DNA of 64,000 bases from Citrobacter sedlakii NBRC 105722. GTDB lineage: Bacteria > Pseudomonadota > Gammaproteobacteria > Enterobacterales > Enterobacteriaceae. Below are positions 51,335-62,573 of the stretch, one piece after another (the first letter of the stretch is position 1; every line of letters starts with the position of its first letter). The notes under the pieces are model-generated. The model did no database searches and was not told where the DNA came from. It saw only the letters and a program-made list of their open reading frames with translations. Position numbers and translations under genes: made by a program. The DNA is taken from positions 186,001-250,000 of the forward strand of contig NZ_BBNB01000012.1 in the NCBI RefSeq assembly GCF_000759835.1, given 5' to 3'.

Positions 51335-51625
51335 TTAGATGTTGCTGTCGCCTTTGAAGCTGATCGGGAAGACTTCTTCCAGATCGCCATGCGGACGTGG
51401 GATAACATGTACGGAGACCAGCTCGCCAATGCGCTGCGCGGCGGCGGCGCCAGCATCCGTTGCCGCTTTGCACGCCGCGACGTCGCCGCGCACCATCGCG
51501 GTCACCAGACCACCACCAATCTGCTTCACACCAACCAGTTTCACGCGCGCGGCTTTCACCATCGCATCAGAGGCCTCAATCAGTGCAACCAGGCCCCGGG
51601 TTTCAATCATTCCTAAAGCTTCCAT
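51335..51625 (-). CDS. eutM: EutM, major hexameric BMC shell protein
   Basis: 96 residues, single BMC domain ([40 protein letters not shown]). Hexamers form the facets of the shell. A REP pair separates it from eutN. Confidence 0.98.
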   Translation of the reverse strand: MEALGMIETRGLVALIEASDAMVKAARVKLVGVKQIGGGLVTAMVRGDVAACKAATDAGAAAAQRIGELVSVHVIPRPHGDLEEVFPISFKGDSNI

Positions 51626-51661
51626 TGTGTTTTCCTCTCATGGGGTCCAGAACGGGACCGT

Positions 51662-52678
51662 TTATACAACCAGGGTTTGCGAATCGCGTACGCGGCTCGC
51701 GTCAGTCTGGCGCGGCACCGCAGCCACCAGCGCCAGTTCGATAATTTCCTGTACGCTACAGCCCCGTGACAGGTCATGTAGCGGCGCGGCCAGCCCCTGA
51801 ATCAGCGGCCCGACAGCGCGGTATCCGCCCAGACGCTGGGCGATTTTGTAGCCGATATTGCCCGCCTCCAGCGACGGAAAGACCATCACGTTGGCGTTGC
51901 CCCGCAGCGGACTGTCGGGCGCTTTTTGCGCGGCGACCTCCGGCACGAAGGCGGCGTCAAACTGCAGTTCACCGTCCACCTGCAGTTGGGGCGCGCGTTC
52001 CCTCACGATCTCTGTCGCCTGCTGCACGTTAGCGACGTTAGGATGACGGGCGCTGCCGTGGCTGGAAAACGACAGCATCGCCACCCGCGGCTCGTCGCTG
52101 GTAATGGCGCGCCATGACGCCGCGCTGGCGATGGCGATATCCGCCAGTTGCGCCGCCGTGGGCTGCGGCACCACGCTACAGTCGGCAAACCCTAACGCTG
52201 GCCCAACGTACTGCGGCAGCATCAAAAAAATGGACGACAAGGTTTTGCAGCCAGGCTGAAGGCCGATGATGCGTAGTCCGGCGCGCAGCACGTTGGCCGT
52301 CGATGACAGATTTCCCGCAATGCACACATCAGCGTGCCCCGCGCTGACCATCGCTGCGGCAAACATCAGCGGGTCGCTCAGTTTTTCCACCGCATCCGTC
52401 GGCGTTTTTTCGCCTGCTTTTGCCAGCCAACGGCGGGCAAAATCCTCGCGCATTGCGGGATTGCTTTGTGGGTCGATGACCTGAATCCCGTCCAGGGCCA
52501 CGCGGTGGCTCAACGCAAACTGACGCAGAGCGAATGGGCTGGCGACCAGAACCGGGCGCGCCAGCCCCTGCTGTTGCAGGTAGTGCGCCGCTTTTAACAC
52601 GCGCGGGTCTAACGCATCCGGAAACACCACCCTGGCAGGCGCCTGTAAGGCCAACTGGCGGGCGCGTTCAATGATCAT
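51662..52678 (-). CDS. eutD: EutD, phosphotransacetylase
   Basis: 338 residues. N-terminal helix [20 protein letters not shown], then the Pta fold ([54 protein letters not shown]). Converts acetyl-CoA and phosphate to acetyl-phosphate, recycling CoA for EutE. ATG overlaps eutT by 4 bases. Confidence 0.97.
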   Translation of the reverse strand: MIIERARQLALQAPARVVFPDALDPRVLKAAHYLQQQGLARPVLVASPFALRQFALSHRVALDGIQVIDPQSNPAMREDFARRWLAKAGEKTPTDAVEKLSDPLMFAAAMVSAGHADVCIAGNLSSTANVLRAGLRIIGLQPGCKTLSSIFLMLPQYVGPALGFADCSVVPQPTAAQLADIAIASAASWRAITSDEPRVAMLSFSSHGSARHPNVANVQQATEIVRERAPQLQVDGELQFDAAFVPEVAAQKAPDSPLRGNANVMVFPSLEAGNIGYKIAQRLGGYRAVGPLIQGLAAPLHDLSRGCSVQEIIELALVAAVPRQTDASRVRDSQTLVV

Positions 52679-53478
52679 TGTTCACCTCCCAGTCGCTGTT
52701 GGATCTGACTGACGGTAAGCGGCTGCGTCGCGACGGACAAAATCATCATCACGTAGACCGCGCTGGAAAGGCGGTTCAGCGCCTGCATGATGTCTGGTCG
52801 CAGAACCTCAAAACTGCGGTTGATAAAGACCTGCGCGGCAATGGTTTCCGTTTCGCGCACTTTGGTGCGTAGCAGGTTAAGCAGCGCCGCGTCGCGCCCG
52901 TGGCGGGCTTCCGGCACCAGATGGTCGTGGTCGAGATAGCGCAACGGCTGATGAGAAAGGCGGTGCAGATCGTCTTCGTTCAGGCCGACAATCGACTGCG
53001 CCGCCAGCGGCTCGTCCATCGCGTCGGCGCGCATAATATTGCCAAGCCGCGAACGAATATCCGCCAGCCACGGCTGCCAGAGGTCCGCCAGTTCTGTTTG
53101 CAGCCACACAGTCAACGCGATAGTGCTGTCCAGCGCGGCGCGAAAACCCAGGCGCGGATCGCTTTTCGCGACCATTTTGTCCGCCGTCAGATGGGTCAGC
53201 GTGTCGGGCTTCTCCTTCACCGGTTGGCGGCACAGTTCGCAGCAGGCCTGCGGATGGGTGTCGCTGCTGGTCAGGCCGTGCACCGGCTGCAGTTGCTGTT
53301 GCTCGTCGTCGACGAACAGGCGGCCCTGCTCATCAAGAAATTTGATGCGCAGACGGCGACTTTCCAGCAGTTCACGGGCAGAGGGCGTCAGGCGGGCGTC
53401 GGCGGGAAGATGGATCTCCGCACCCTCGCTGAGCGTATGGTTCGCTCTGAGCCATGCTTCGGTGATGAAGTCGTTCAT
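52675..53478 (-). CDS. eutT: EutT, ATP:cob(I)alamin adenosyltransferase
   Basis: 267 residues from ATG 53478 ([18 protein letters not shown]), confirmed by the ATGA overlap with eutQ. Contains the EutT-specific metal motif His67 - Cys79, Cys80, Cys83 (ACCELCRQP). Makes adenosylcobalamin for EutBC. Confidence 0.96.
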   Translation of the reverse strand: MNDFITEAWLRANHTLSEGAEIHLPADARLTPSARELLESRRLRIKFLDEQGRLFVDDEQQQLQPVHGLTSSDTHPQACCELCRQPVKEKPDTLTHLTADKMVAKSDPRLGFRAALDSTIALTVWLQTELADLWQPWLADIRSRLGNIMRADAMDEPLAAQSIVGLNEDDLHRLSHQPLRYLDHDHLVPEARHGRDAALLNLLRTKVRETETIAAQVFINRSFEVLRPDIMQALNRLSSAVYVMMILSVATQPLTVSQIQQRLGGEQ

Positions 53479-54164
53479 ACCGATTGCCAGTTCGCAGGCC
53501 ACGCTACGTACAGGAAACGCACGGTCGTCGGCGTGCCAAATTCAATGCTGGAGCCTTTAGGGATAAACATGACGTCCCCGGCTCTGGCGATCAGGGTTTC
53601 GCCTTCGTGACGCACATGCAGTTCGCCTTCCAGCACCATGTCGATTTCGTCGTAGTTCAGCGTCCACGGGAAGAAAGCGTTGTCCCACTGCATAAATCCG
53701 GCGGCCATGCTGCTGCCATCCTGCTCAGTCACCAGATCGGTTAAGCCCACGCAGTGCGGTTCGGCGCCGTCAAAACGACCAAACTTCACGCTGCTGCCGT
53801 CAACAACCTTGATTCCGCCTTTGCCGGTAACGGATTTAAAGCCCGGCTGCATCCCGGCCTGCTCCAGCGACTGTTTTTCTTTCAGCACTTTCTCCATCAG
53901 TTGCGAAACCAGGCTTTCGGTGAACTGCCCTTCCGGCAACTGCGCTATGATGGTTTCACGAATGCGCTGGGTATCGGATTTGCCCGCGTCCGCGCAGCTC
54001 GTCGTCGGGGCAGATTCGTCGCATTCCGTTATCGTCACGCCCAGCAGTTCCGCGACCTCTCGCGCTTCCGGGGTGATTATGCTGGCGCGCAGGACCACCG
54101 ACATCGCCTGTTCGCCGCGTGCATGAGCCGCACGTATATCATTCGCTGTGATGAGTTTTTTCAC
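53475..54164 (-). CDS. eutQ: EutQ, cupin protein with acetate-kinase activity
   Basis: 229 residues starting at GTG 54164 (read as MKKLITANDIRAAHARGEQA), giving the Salmonella length; a longer upstream start exists. C-terminal cupin barrel (TLNYDEIDMVLEGELHVRHE, GDVMFIPKGSSIEFGTPT). Reported in Salmonella to have acetate kinase activity. Overlaps eutP by 26 bases. Confidence 0.93.
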   Translation of the reverse strand: MKKLITANDIRAAHARGEQAMSVVLRASIITPEAREVAELLGVTITECDESAPTTSCADAGKSDTQRIRETIIAQLPEGQFTESLVSQLMEKVLKEKQSLEQAGMQPGFKSVTGKGGIKVVDGSSVKFGRFDGAEPHCVGLTDLVTEQDGSSMAAGFMQWDNAFFPWTLNYDEIDMVLEGELHVRHEGETLIARAGDVMFIPKGSSIEFGTPTTVRFLYVAWPANWQSV

Positions 54165-54621
54165 CTGCCCCTTCCTCCTTTTGGCTAAGCTCACTCAGAT
54201 GGTCCACCAGATGCTGTACGCTGCCCGGATCCTGGCTGTTGAGGGCAAAAATCGGCTCTGCAAAGCCCATCCCGCGCAGTAACGCCCGCGTAGCAGGCAC
54301 GTCGGCATCCGGCCTGTCCGTTTTGCTGATCACCGCAATGTGTCGTTTACTGGCGCCAATATCTAACAGCCCGGCAGGTAAGCGACTTTCTCTGTCATTT
54401 GCCGCATGGACATAAATCAACGTGTCGACGTCCTGCAGCGTGGTTATTAAGGCGTGGTACCAGCGGGGATGGCTGAAATATTCCCCGGGGGTGTCAATAT
54501 CGCCGTCGGCATTAAATTCCACGGCCTGCGTTTTCCTGGCGAGGGAATAATTTCCCTGCAGCGCGTTAAAAAGCGTCGTTTTTCCCGCGCCTACCGCCCC
54601 CACAAACGCAATACGTTTCAT
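54139..54621 (-). CDS. eutP: EutP, P-loop protein
   Basis: 160 residues. P-loop GAVGAGKTT (8-16), G4-like motif SKTDRPD. Small Ras-like fold; reported acetate kinase-like activity in Salmonella. Between eutS and eutQ. Confidence 0.94.
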   Translation of the reverse strand: MKRIAFVGAVGAGKTTLFNALQGNYSLARKTQAVEFNADGDIDTPGEYFSHPRWYHALITTLQDVDTLIYVHAANDRESRLPAGLLDIGASKRHIAVISKTDRPDADVPATRALLRGMGFAEPIFALNSQDPGSVQHLVDHLSELSQKEEGAGEKTHHSE

Positions 54622-54633
54622 ACCGGCTCCGAA

Positions 54634-54969
54634 TTAGCTTTTGGTCAGCTCACACAGGGTAAAATTTAATAAGCGCCCTAGCCCGCTGACCGTTTGCAAT
54701 AATGCTTCCTCTACCGCGCCGACGGTTCCATAAATCACCAGCGCGCCGCTGAACCGGTCGAGAAAGCCGATATGGACATCGGCGGCTTTCATCGCCAGAT
54801 CGCCTGCAATCATGGCGGTCTCACCTGGCGTCAGCGTCATAATGCCGATAGCGCCTGCCTCGGGAACGCCGATCTTTTTCGCCAGTTCTTCACCTGGATG
54901 CGCAATGAGATGCGCCAGCGTGACCTGTTTACCCGGCACAAATTCCTGAATGATGCGTTCTTTATCCAT
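54634..54969 (-). CDS. eutS: EutS, bent hexameric BMC shell protein
   Basis: 111 residues, first gene of the operon. Circularly permuted BMC fold ([40 protein letters not shown]). Its N-terminal region can target cargo to the compartment in E. coli. 12 bases upstream of eutP. Confidence 0.97.
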   Translation of the reverse strand: MDKERIIQEFVPGKQVTLAHLIAHPGEELAKKIGVPEAGAIGIMTLTPGETAMIAGDLAMKAADVHIGFLDRFSGALVIYGTVGAVEEALLQTVSGLGRLLNFTLCELTKS

Positions 54970-55053
54970 TGGCCACCGCCCCTGTTGAAACTGGTCTTAT
55001 CGTGGCAATTTTTTGCTGGGGTAAATAACAAAATTCGGCAAGGTGATTTAAAA

Positions 55054-55069
55054 GGTGAAGGAGATCACT
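55054..55069. promoter_or_regulatory. CRP-like palindrome upstream of eutS
   Basis: GGTGA-AGGAGA-TCACT keeps GTGA-N6-TCAC half-sites of the CRP consensus, about 85 bases upstream of the eutS ATG. eut is known to be subject to catabolite control; binding here is inference. Confidence 0.5.
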
Positions 55070-55082
55070 ATTACGCAGAAAT

Positions 55083-55108
55083 AAAAAAGCGCGGGAGAGA
55101 CCCGCGCC
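55083..55108 (-). terminator. Rho-independent terminator after maeB
   Basis: On the minus strand GCGCGGG-TCTC-TCCCGCGC is followed by six T. It lies between the maeB stop and the eut promoter region. Confidence 0.9.
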
Positions 55109-55127
55109 GAAATGAATTAAAGTGAAA

Positions 55128-57407
55128 TTACAGCGGTTGCGTTTGTGCTTCGACGACTGCCAGCGCCACCATATTAACAATCCGCCGCACAGAGGCGATC
55201 GGCGTTAATACATGTACTGGCTTCGCTACGCCCATTAATACTGGCCCGACGGTCACGCCTTCAGAACTGGAAACGCGCAGTAAGTTGTAACTAATACGTG
55301 CCGCTTCCATATTCGGCATCACCAGAATATTGGCGGAACCTTTCAGCGGACTGTCCGGCATCCGGTCATTGCGAATACTTTCCACCAGCGCCGCGTCACC
55401 GTGCATTTCGCCGTCGATCATCAGTTCCGGAGCCCGTTGTTTGATCAGCGCCAGCGCTTCGCGCATTTTGCTGGCCGCTGGCGCATTGGATGACCCAAAG
55501 TTGGAATGCGAAAGCAGCGCCACCTTCGGCTCAATACCAAAGCGACGCACCGACTCCGCCGCCATCAGAGTGATCTCCGCCAGCTCTTCCGGCGTCGGAT
55601 CTTCATTGACATAGGTATCGGCAATGAAGGTGTTACCGCTCGGCAGCAGCAGCGCGTTCATCGCCCCCGCCGCATGCACGCCTTCACGGTAACCGAACAC
55701 CTCTTTGACCACGCTGAAGTGCTCATGGTAGTCACCGATAGTGCCGCAGATCATCGCATCGGCTTCACCGCGCTGCACCATGATCGCGCCAATGGCCGTA
55801 TGATTGCCGATCATCGCCCGTTGCGCCTGCTCCTGGGTGATCCCACGGCGCTTCATGATCTGGTAATACTCGCTCCAGTACTCTTTGAAACGCGGATCGG
55901 ATTCGTTGTTGACGATCTCAAAATCAACGCCCGCTTTGATCTGTAATCCCAGTTTCTGGATGCGCATCTCGATCACGCCCGGACGGCCAATCAGGATGGG
56001 CTTCGCCAGTCCCAGGGTCACTAACTCCTGGGTGGCATGCAGCACGCGCGCCTCTTCCCCTTCCGGCAGCACCACGCGCTTCGGCTCTTTGCGCGCCTGG
56101 GAAAAGATCGGCTTCATAAACAGGTTGGTTTTATAGACAAATTCGGTCAGCTTATCGACATAGACGTCAAAGTCGGCGATGGGCCGTTTCGCCACGCCGG
56201 AATCCATCGCCGCTTTCGCTACGGCCGGGGCGATTTTAACGATTAAACGCGGATCGAACGGTTTCGGAATGATGTATTCCGGCCCGAAACTCAGATCCTG
56301 ATCGCCATAGGCCGAGGCCACCACTTCGCTCTGCTCGGCGTGGGCCAGTTCGGCTATCGCATGTACCGCCGCCAGCTTCATCTCTTCGTTGATTGCGGTG
56401 GCGCCAACGTCCAGCGCGCCGCGGAAAATGAACGGGAAGCACAGGACATTGTTTACCTGATTCGGATAATCCGAGCGTCCTGTACAGATAATCGCGTCCG
56501 GGCGAACCTCTTTCGCCAGCGGCGGCAGGATTTCCGGTTCCGGGTTCGCCAGCGCCAGAATCATTGGCGCACGGGCCATTTTCTTGACCATCTCCTGGGT
56601 CAGCACTTTCGGGCCGGAGCAGCCGAGGAAGATGTCCGCGCCGTCAATGACATCATCCAGCGTGCGTTTGCCGTCATCATCCACCGCATAGGCCGCTTTG
56701 GTTTCCGCCATGTTCGGCTCGCGACCTTTGTAGATCACGCCTTTCGAGTCGCAGACCACAATATTGTGTTTTTGCATCCCCAGCGCCACTAGCAGGTTCA
56801 TACATGCGATAGCCGCCGCGCCCGCGCCGGAAACGACCATTCGCACATCGGAGATGTTCTTTTCCACCACCCGCAGGCCGTTCAGAATAGCGGCTGTGCT
56901 GATAATGGCGGTTCCGTGCTGATCGTCATGGAACACTGGAATGTTCATCCGTTCACGCAGCTGTTGTTCAATATAGAAACATTCCGGCGCTTTAATGTCT
57001 TCGAGATTGATGCCGCCGAAAGTCGGTTCCAGCGCGGCCACCACGTTGATAAATTTATCCGGATCCAGCTCGTCGACTTCGATATCGAACACGTCGATAC
57101 CGGCAAATTTTTTGAACAGTACGCCTTTGCCTTCCATCACCGGCTTACCGGCCAGCGCGCCGATATTGCCTAAGCCGAGCACTGCCGTACCGTTAGAGAT
57201 CACCGCGACGAGGTTGCCGCGCGCAGTGTATTTGTAGGCCGCCAGCGGATCTTTTTCAATTTCCAGACAAGGGGCCGCGACGCCCGGCGAGTAGGCCAGC
57301 GCCAGATCGCGCTGTGTCGCCAGAGGCTTGGTTGGAGAGACCTGGATCTTACCGGGGACAGGGAATTCGTGGAAATCAAGCGCGCTTTGTTTTAACTGGT
57401 CATCCAT
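55128..57407 (-). CDS. maeB: MaeB, NADP+-dependent malic enzyme
   Basis: 759 residues from ATG 57407 ([20 protein letters not shown]). N-terminal malic enzyme domains ([48 protein letters not shown]) to about 430, and a C-terminal phosphotransacetylase-like domain (from [19 protein letters not shown]) that is regulatory and does not show Pta activity in E. coli. Decarboxylates malate to pyruvate with NADPH. Divergent from talA. Confidence 0.97.
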   Translation of the reverse strand: MDDQLKQSALDFHEFPVPGKIQVSPTKPLATQRDLALAYSPGVAAPCLEIEKDPLAAYKYTARGNLVAVISNGTAVLGLGNIGALAGKPVMEGKGVLFKKFAGIDVFDIEVDELDPDKFINVVAALEPTFGGINLEDIKAPECFYIEQQLRERMNIPVFHDDQHGTAIISTAAILNGLRVVEKNISDVRMVVSGAGAAAIACMNLLVALGMQKHNIVVCDSKGVIYKGREPNMAETKAAYAVDDDGKRTLDDVIDGADIFLGCSGPKVLTQEMVKKMARAPMILALANPEPEILPPLAKEVRPDAIICTGRSDYPNQVNNVLCFPFIFRGALDVGATAINEEMKLAAVHAIAELAHAEQSEVVASAYGDQDLSFGPEYIIPKPFDPRLIVKIAPAVAKAAMDSGVAKRPIADFDVYVDKLTEFVYKTNLFMKPIFSQARKEPKRVVLPEGEEARVLHATQELVTLGLAKPILIGRPGVIEMRIQKLGLQIKAGVDFEIVNNESDPRFKEYWSEYYQIMKRRGITQEQAQRAMIGNHTAIGAIMVQRGEADAMICGTIGDYHEHFSVVKEVFGYREGVHAAGAMNALLLPSGNTFIADTYVNEDPTPEELAEITLMAAESVRRFGIEPKVALLSHSNFGSSNAPAASKMREALALIKQRAPELMIDGEMHGDAALVESIRNDRMPDSPLKGSANILVMPNMEAARISYNLLRVSSSEGVTVGPVLMGVAKPVHVLTPIASVRRIVNMVALAVVEAQTQPL

Positions 57408-57685
57408 CTTGTTGTTCCTTTTCACGTAACGATCAAAAAATGAGACGCAACAGCCTGGTGCGCCGCACATTATCACCGCTGTGCGGGGCGCAAACTTTGA
57501 AGGTCGCCAAACTCTTACGACTCAAAATAATGAAATTGTAATCAACTCATAACAACCATGTTACCCGGTTGCGCCAGCAATACCATGCCTGTCTGCTATG
57601 CTTTTTTGTTATGCAGTTCATGAATTTTCCAGAAGTGTGAATTAACGCACTCACCTAACACTTTACTTTTCAAGGAGTATTTCCT
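57408..57685. promoter_or_regulatory. maeB-talA divergent promoter region
   Basis: 278 bases. CTATGCT at 57596-57602 with a T-run after it fits a sigma-S-type -10 for talA, which is RpoS-dependent in E. coli. No confident maeB promoter picked out. Confidence 0.45.
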
Positions 57686-58636
57686 ATGAACCAGTTAGAC
57701 GGCATCAAACAATTCACTACTGTCGTGGCGGACAGCGGCGACATTGAGTCGATTCGCCATTATCAGCCCCAGGATGCCACCACCAACCCTTCTCTGCTGC
57801 TGAAAGCGGCGGGTCTTGACCATTACAGCCACCTGATCGACGACGCCCTCGAATGGGGTAAAAAACGCGGTAAAACCCAGGAGCAGCAGGTCGCGGAAGC
57901 CTGCGATAAGCTGGCGGTCAATTTTGGTGCGGAAATTCTGAAAAGCATCCCCGGTCGCGTATCGACCGAAGTCGATGCCCGCCTCTCGTTCGATAAACAA
58001 AAAAGCATCGAGAAAGCACGTCATCTGGTCGACCTGTACCAGCAGCAGGGCATCGAAAAATCACGCATTTTGATCAAGCTGGCCTCCACCTGGGAAGGCA
58101 TTCGCGCGGCGGAAGCGTTAGAAAAAGAAGGCATCAACTGCAACCTGACGCTGCTGTTCTCTTTCGCCCAGGCCCGCGCCTGCGCTGAAGCGGGCGTATA
58201 TCTGATCTCCCCCTTTGTCGGGCGCATCTATGACTGGTATCAGGCGCGCAGTCCGATGGATCCGTATGTAGTGGATGAAGATCCGGGGGTGAAATCCGTG
58301 CGGAACATCTATGACTACTACAAGCAGCACCGCTATGAAACCATCGTCATGGGGGCCAGCTTCCGCCGTACCGAACAGATTCTGGCGCTGACAGGCTGCG
58401 ACCGCCTGACCATCTCCCCTGACCTGCTGAAACAGCTGCAGGAAAAAGAAGAACCGGTCATTCGCAAGCTGGTGCCCTCTTCGCAAACCTTCCATCGTCC
58501 GACGCCGATGAGCGAAGCCGAATTCCGCTGGGAACATAACCAGGACGCAATGGCGGTTGAGAAGCTGTCTGACGGCATCCGCCAGTTCGCCGTCGACCAG
58601 CGCAAACTGGAAGACCTGCTCGCTGCCAAACTTTAA
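57686..58636 (+). CDS. talA: Transaldolase A
   Basis: 316 residues. Schiff-base lysine in [17 protein letters not shown], with [11 protein letters not shown] and [17 protein letters not shown]. Transfers dihydroxyacetone between sugar phosphates in the pentose phosphate pathway. Followed 20 bases later by tktB, as in E. coli (talA-tktB operon). Confidence 0.97.
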   Translation: MNQLDGIKQFTTVVADSGDIESIRHYQPQDATTNPSLLLKAAGLDHYSHLIDDALEWGKKRGKTQEQQVAEACDKLAVNFGAEILKSIPGRVSTEVDARLSFDKQKSIEKARHLVDLYQQQGIEKSRILIKLASTWEGIRAAEALEKEGINCNLTLLFSFAQARACAEAGVYLISPFVGRIYDWYQARSPMDPYVVDEDPGVKSVRNIYDYYKQHRYETIVMGASFRRTEQILALTGCDRLTISPDLLKQLQEKEEPVIRKLVPSSQTFHRPTPMSEAEFRWEHNQDAMAVEKLSDGIRQFAVDQRKLEDLLAAKL

Positions 58637-58656
58637 ACACTGCCACGGAGAGAAAT

Positions 58657-60651
58657 ATGTCCCGTAAAGAACTTGCCAACGCCATTCGCGCGCTCAGTAT
58701 GGATGCCGTGCAGAAAGCCAATTCCGGCCATCCCGGCGCCCCGATGGGGATGGCCGATATTGCCGAAGTGCTATGGAACGATTTTCTCAACCATAATCCG
58801 ACCGATCCCACCTGGTACGACCGTGACCGCTTTATTCTCTCTAACGGTCATGCCTCGATGCTGCTCTACAGCCTGCTGCACCTGTCCGGCTACGACCTGC
58901 CGCTGGAGGAGTTAAAAAACTTCCGCCAGCTACACTCCAAAACGCCGGGCCATCCGGAAATCGGTTATACGCCGGGTGTAGAAACCACCACCGGCCCGTT
59001 GGGTCAGGGGCTGGCGAACGCCGTCGGCCTGGCCATTGCGGAACGCACTCTCGCCGCACAGTTCAACCAGCCGGATCATGAGATCGTCGACCACTTCACA
59101 TATGTGTTTATGGGCGACGGCTGTCTGATGGAAGGGATTTCACACGAAGTGTGTTCGCTGGCGGGCACGCTGGGTCTCGGCAAACTGATCGGCTTTTACG
59201 ATCACAACGGCATTTCCATTGATGGCGAAACCGAAGGCTGGTTTACCGATGACACGGCTAAACGGTTTGAAGCCTACCACTGGCATGTGGTGCATGAAAT
59301 AGACGGCCACGATCCCGAAGCGGTGAAGAAAGCGATTCAGGAAGCCCAGAGCGTGAAGGACAAGCCGTCGCTGATTATCTGCCGTACGGTTATTGGTTTT
59401 GGCTCACCGAACAAAGCAGGTAAAGAGGAGTCGCACGGCGCAGCGCTGGGCGAAGAAGAAGTCGCGCTGACCCGCCAGAAGCTGGGCTGGCGCCATCCGC
59501 CGTTTGAGATCCCAAAAGAGATTTATCGCGCCTGGGATGCCCGTGAGAAAGGCGAAAAAGCGCAACAGCGCTGGAAAGAAAAATTTGCCGCCTATGAGAA
59601 GGCGTATCCGGATCTTGCCGCCGAGTTTAGCCGCCGGATGAGCGGCGGCCTGCCGGAAGCCTGGGAAGAGACGACGCAGAAATTCATCAACGACCTGCAG
59701 GCGAATCCGGCGAAAATCGCCACCCGCAAAGCCTCGCAAAACACGCTCAATGTTTATGGACCGCTGCTGCCGGAACTGCTTGGCGGCTCGGCGGATCTGG
59801 CGCCCAGCAACCTGACCATCTGGAAAGGCTCCACCTCGCTGAAAGAGGACCCGGCGGGAAATTATATCCATTACGGCGTGCGCGAATTCGGCATGACCGC
59901 CATCGCCAACGGCATTGCTCATCACGGCGGATTTGTCCCCTACACCGCTACCTTCCTGATGTTTGTCGAGTATGCGCGAAACGCCGCGCGCATGGCGGCG
60001 CTGATGAAGGCGCGGCAGATCATGGTGTATACCCATGACTCCATTGGCCTGGGGGAAGATGGCCCGACCCACCAGGCGGTGGAACAACTGGCGAGCCTGC
60101 GCCTGACGCCGAACTTCAGCACCTGGCGACCATGCGATCAGGTTGAGGCGGCGGTCGGCTGGAAGCTGGCGGTGGAACGTCATAACGGTCCAACGGCGCT
60201 TATCCTGTCACGTCAGAATCTGGCGCAGGTCGAGCGTACGCCGGAGCAGGTAAAAGAGATTGCCCGCGGCGGCTACGTGCTAAAAGACAGCGGCGGCAAG
60301 CCGGACATCATTCTGATCGCCACCGGTTCGGAGATGGAAATTACGCTGCAGGCGGCGGAAAAGCTGACCGGCGAAGGACGTAACGTGCGGGTGGTTTCAT
60401 TGCCTTCAACGGACATTTTTGATGCCCAGGACGAGGCATACCGTGAGTCGGTGCTGCCGTCAAACGTGACGGCGCGCGTGGCGGTCGAAGCCGGTATTGC
60501 CGATTACTGGTACAAATACGTCGGCCTGAAAGGCGCAATTGTCGGTATGACGGGTTACGGGGAATCGGCGCCTGCCGACAAGCTGTTCCCGTACTTTGGC
60601 TTTACGGTCGAGAATATCGTTGCGAAGGCGCAGAAAGTGTTGAAGGCCTGA
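58657..60651 (+). CDS. tktB: Transketolase 2 (TktB)
   Basis: 664 residues, full length. ThDP motif [20 protein letters not shown] near 154-182, catalytic His in [24 protein letters not shown], and the Pyr-domain [14 protein letters not shown] block. Paralogue of tktA; by synteny with talA it is tktB, the stationary-phase isoenzyme. Convergent with ypfG (14-bp gap). Confidence 0.96.
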   Translation: MSRKELANAIRALSMDAVQKANSGHPGAPMGMADIAEVLWNDFLNHNPTDPTWYDRDRFILSNGHASMLLYSLLHLSGYDLPLEELKNFRQLHSKTPGHPEIGYTPGVETTTGPLGQGLANAVGLAIAERTLAAQFNQPDHEIVDHFTYVFMGDGCLMEGISHEVCSLAGTLGLGKLIGFYDHNGISIDGETEGWFTDDTAKRFEAYHWHVVHEIDGHDPEAVKKAIQEAQSVKDKPSLIICRTVIGFGSPNKAGKEESHGAALGEEEVALTRQKLGWRHPPFEIPKEIYRAWDAREKGEKAQQRWKEKFAAYEKAYPDLAAEFSRRMSGGLPEAWEETTQKFINDLQANPAKIATRKASQNTLNVYGPLLPELLGGSADLAPSNLTIWKGSTSLKEDPAGNYIHYGVREFGMTAIANGIAHHGGFVPYTATFLMFVEYARNAARMAALMKARQIMVYTHDSIGLGEDGPTHQAVEQLASLRLTPNFSTWRPCDQVEAAVGWKLAVERHNGPTALILSRQNLAQVERTPEQVKEIARGGYVLKDSGGKPDIILIATGSEMEITLQAAEKLTGEGRNVRVVSLPSTDIFDAQDEAYRESVLPSNVTARVAVEAGIADYWYKYVGLKGAIVGMTGYGESAPADKLFPYFGFTVENIVAKAQKVLKA

Positions 60652-60665
60652 TATCTGTCTTCACC

Positions 60666-61706
60666 TTAGCGCGTAATCCACAGCGTGGGCCAGGCATCTG
60701 GCCCATGCCAGCCATCGCAGCTCGGTTCTTCCGCGTAACGCACCAGGCGAAAACGTTGACCGTCAAAGCGCCAGCGGGTCTGAATACCGCAATCAGTCAT
60801 TCCCCGCCCCTTCGCCAGAGTTATCAACTCGCGGGATTTCTCATCAAAACTGGCGTTCATCAACTCCATGTCATTGCCCCCCGACCCGTTTTTAAACGGC
60901 AGACGCAGACGAACAGCGTGGGAAGCCAACGGTTTTTTGCGCGACACAACCCACGCCAGATCGACGGTGTTCCACGCGCCGGCTTCACAGGCAATCATCA
61001 TCAGGGCTTTATCATCGGTGAGCGCAGTGACGCGGACATCCCGGCGCGACGGATCAAGCGAACAGCGAATACCGTTCATTCGCCAGTTACCGTAATCGAG
61101 CAGATCGTTTCGTTCTTCAAGGGACAGCGGCGTGGGCGTGGGGTTAACTACCGCCACGCCTTTCAGTGCGGGCGCGGGCGGCACGCTGAGGGGGGGATCG
61201 TCGCCTTTATCAATCCACGCCGTTTCGCTTCCCACGCGCTTTTGCTGCGCGTCAATAAACAGCAGCGCGGCCTTCAGCCCGGTTAATGAAATGCGCTGAC
61301 TGCCTTTACGCAGGGTAATCGCGTCGCTTTCCTGAATCGTCTGCAGAAACTCGCTTATGGTCGTCGTATCGTCAGTCATGAGATGCCACGCCGTGACGCG
61401 CCAGCGCTGGCCGTTCAGGGCCAGAGGATGACCGTCAAGCAGCAGTCGCGGCGCGATCTCTTTTTCGCCTTCTGGCGTTTTTAAGCCGCCAAGATCGATA
61501 CGCAAAACGGCGTCAGTATGTGCGCCTGCGCTACGGCTGAGGGTCATCACCAGACCGCCATGGTCACCGGTATTACGCGCAATGCAGAAGTTTTGGTTAT
61601 TACAGGTCACCTGCCAGTCAGAAAAGGCCTGCTGCGCCGGGGCCGCCCATAACAGTCGACCCGGAAGCAGGCCGAGCAGGAAAAGGAAAATGACGCGATA
61701 GCGCAT
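60666..61706 (-). CDS. ypfG: YpfG, DUF1176 exported protein
   Basis: 346 residues with a signal peptide MRYRVIFLFLLGLLPGRLLW ending AAPA. Conserved FSDWQVTCNNQNFCIARNTG and DCGIQTRWRFDGQRFRLVRY, with paired cysteines likely oxidised in the periplasm. Matches E. coli YpfG; function unknown. Confidence 0.9.
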   Translation of the reverse strand: MRYRVIFLFLLGLLPGRLLWAAPAQQAFSDWQVTCNNQNFCIARNTGDHGGLVMTLSRSAGAHTDAVLRIDLGGLKTPEGEKEIAPRLLLDGHPLALNGQRWRVTAWHLMTDDTTTISEFLQTIQESDAITLRKGSQRISLTGLKAALLFIDAQQKRVGSETAWIDKGDDPPLSVPPAPALKGVAVVNPTPTPLSLEERNDLLDYGNWRMNGIRCSLDPSRRDVRVTALTDDKALMMIACEAGAWNTVDLAWVVSRKKPLASHAVRLRLPFKNGSGGNDMELMNASFDEKSRELITLAKGRGMTDCGIQTRWRFDGQRFRLVRYAEEPSCDGWHGPDAWPTLWITR

Positions 61707-61829
61707 GGACGGTGATAACCCCAGAAGTCAAACGAGCAACAGGTCGTATCTTCGTTGCGCAGTTAGCCATCCTCAATCGGATTTATCGGATTGCGTCAAT
61801 AATTCGTAAAGAAATATAACCTTTAATTA

Positions 61830-62405
61830 TCAATCCATTAAATGCGAAGAATGCAAATAGTTAAGCAATAACACGGTCTTACCGTCTCGTATCTCGCCCG
61901 TTTTAATCATCTCCAGCGCCCGGGTAAAGGGAAGCTCCAGCACGTCGATCTCTTCATCTTCGACGCCGCCGCCCGCATTTGCGCGCTGGCTGTCACTGTA
62001 CTCAGCAATAAAGAAATGGATCAGTTCCGTGACGCCGCCGGGGGACATATACAGCTCAAATAATTTACGCACTTCGCCGACGGCATAGCCGGTTTCTTCA
62101 ATGGCCTCTTTGCGGATACAGGCTTCCGGCTCGTCGTTGTCGAGCAGTCCGGCGCAGGTTTCAATGAGCTGTCCGCTTTCATTGCCGTTAACCCAGGTCG
62201 CGACGCGGAACTGACGGATCAGCACCACCGTTTTTTTCTCAGCGTTATACAGCAGAATGGTCGCGCCGTTGCCGCGGTCGTACACTTCGCGCTTGTGACG
62301 AATCACCTCGCCGCTTGAGCGGGTCAGATCGTAGGTGATATTGCGCAGGATGAAATAGTTATCAGAAAGGATTTTGTCTTTAACGAGGGTAATTTTTTGC
62401 GACAT
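61830..62405 (-). CDS. nudK: NudK, GDP-mannose pyrophosphatase
   Basis: 191 residues. Nudix box [20 protein letters not shown] with continuing GYAVG (REXXEEXG type). Hydrolyses GDP-mannose to GMP and mannose-1-phosphate in E. coli. Downstream of aegA on the same strand, separated by a REP-like element. Confidence 0.95.
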   Translation of the reverse strand: MSQKITLVKDKILSDNYFILRNITYDLTRSSGEVIRHKREVYDRGNGATILLYNAEKKTVVLIRQFRVATWVNGNESGQLIETCAGLLDNDEPEACIRKEAIEETGYAVGEVRKLFELYMSPGGVTELIHFFIAEYSDSQRANAGGGVEDEEIDVLELPFTRALEMIKTGEIRDGKTVLLLNYLHSSHLMD

Positions 62406-62490
62406 ACCGGCTCCACAGCGTAAGGTGAGAAAACATACTACGCCGCGGATCCGGATTTGTCTGCGTGGGATTACGCTGAATTATGTGCGA

Positions 62491-62520
62491 TGCCGGACGA
62501 CGCTGAGCGTCTTATCCGAC
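62491..62520. repeat. REP-like palindrome between nudK and aegA
   Basis: TGCCGGACGACGCTGAGCG followed by TCTTATCCGAC, a typical degenerate REP. Confidence 0.7.
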
Positions 62521-62573
62521 ATCAGGAGTGCGAAGTCGACGCCTGCTTAACCACACCCCATCAGGCACAGGGA

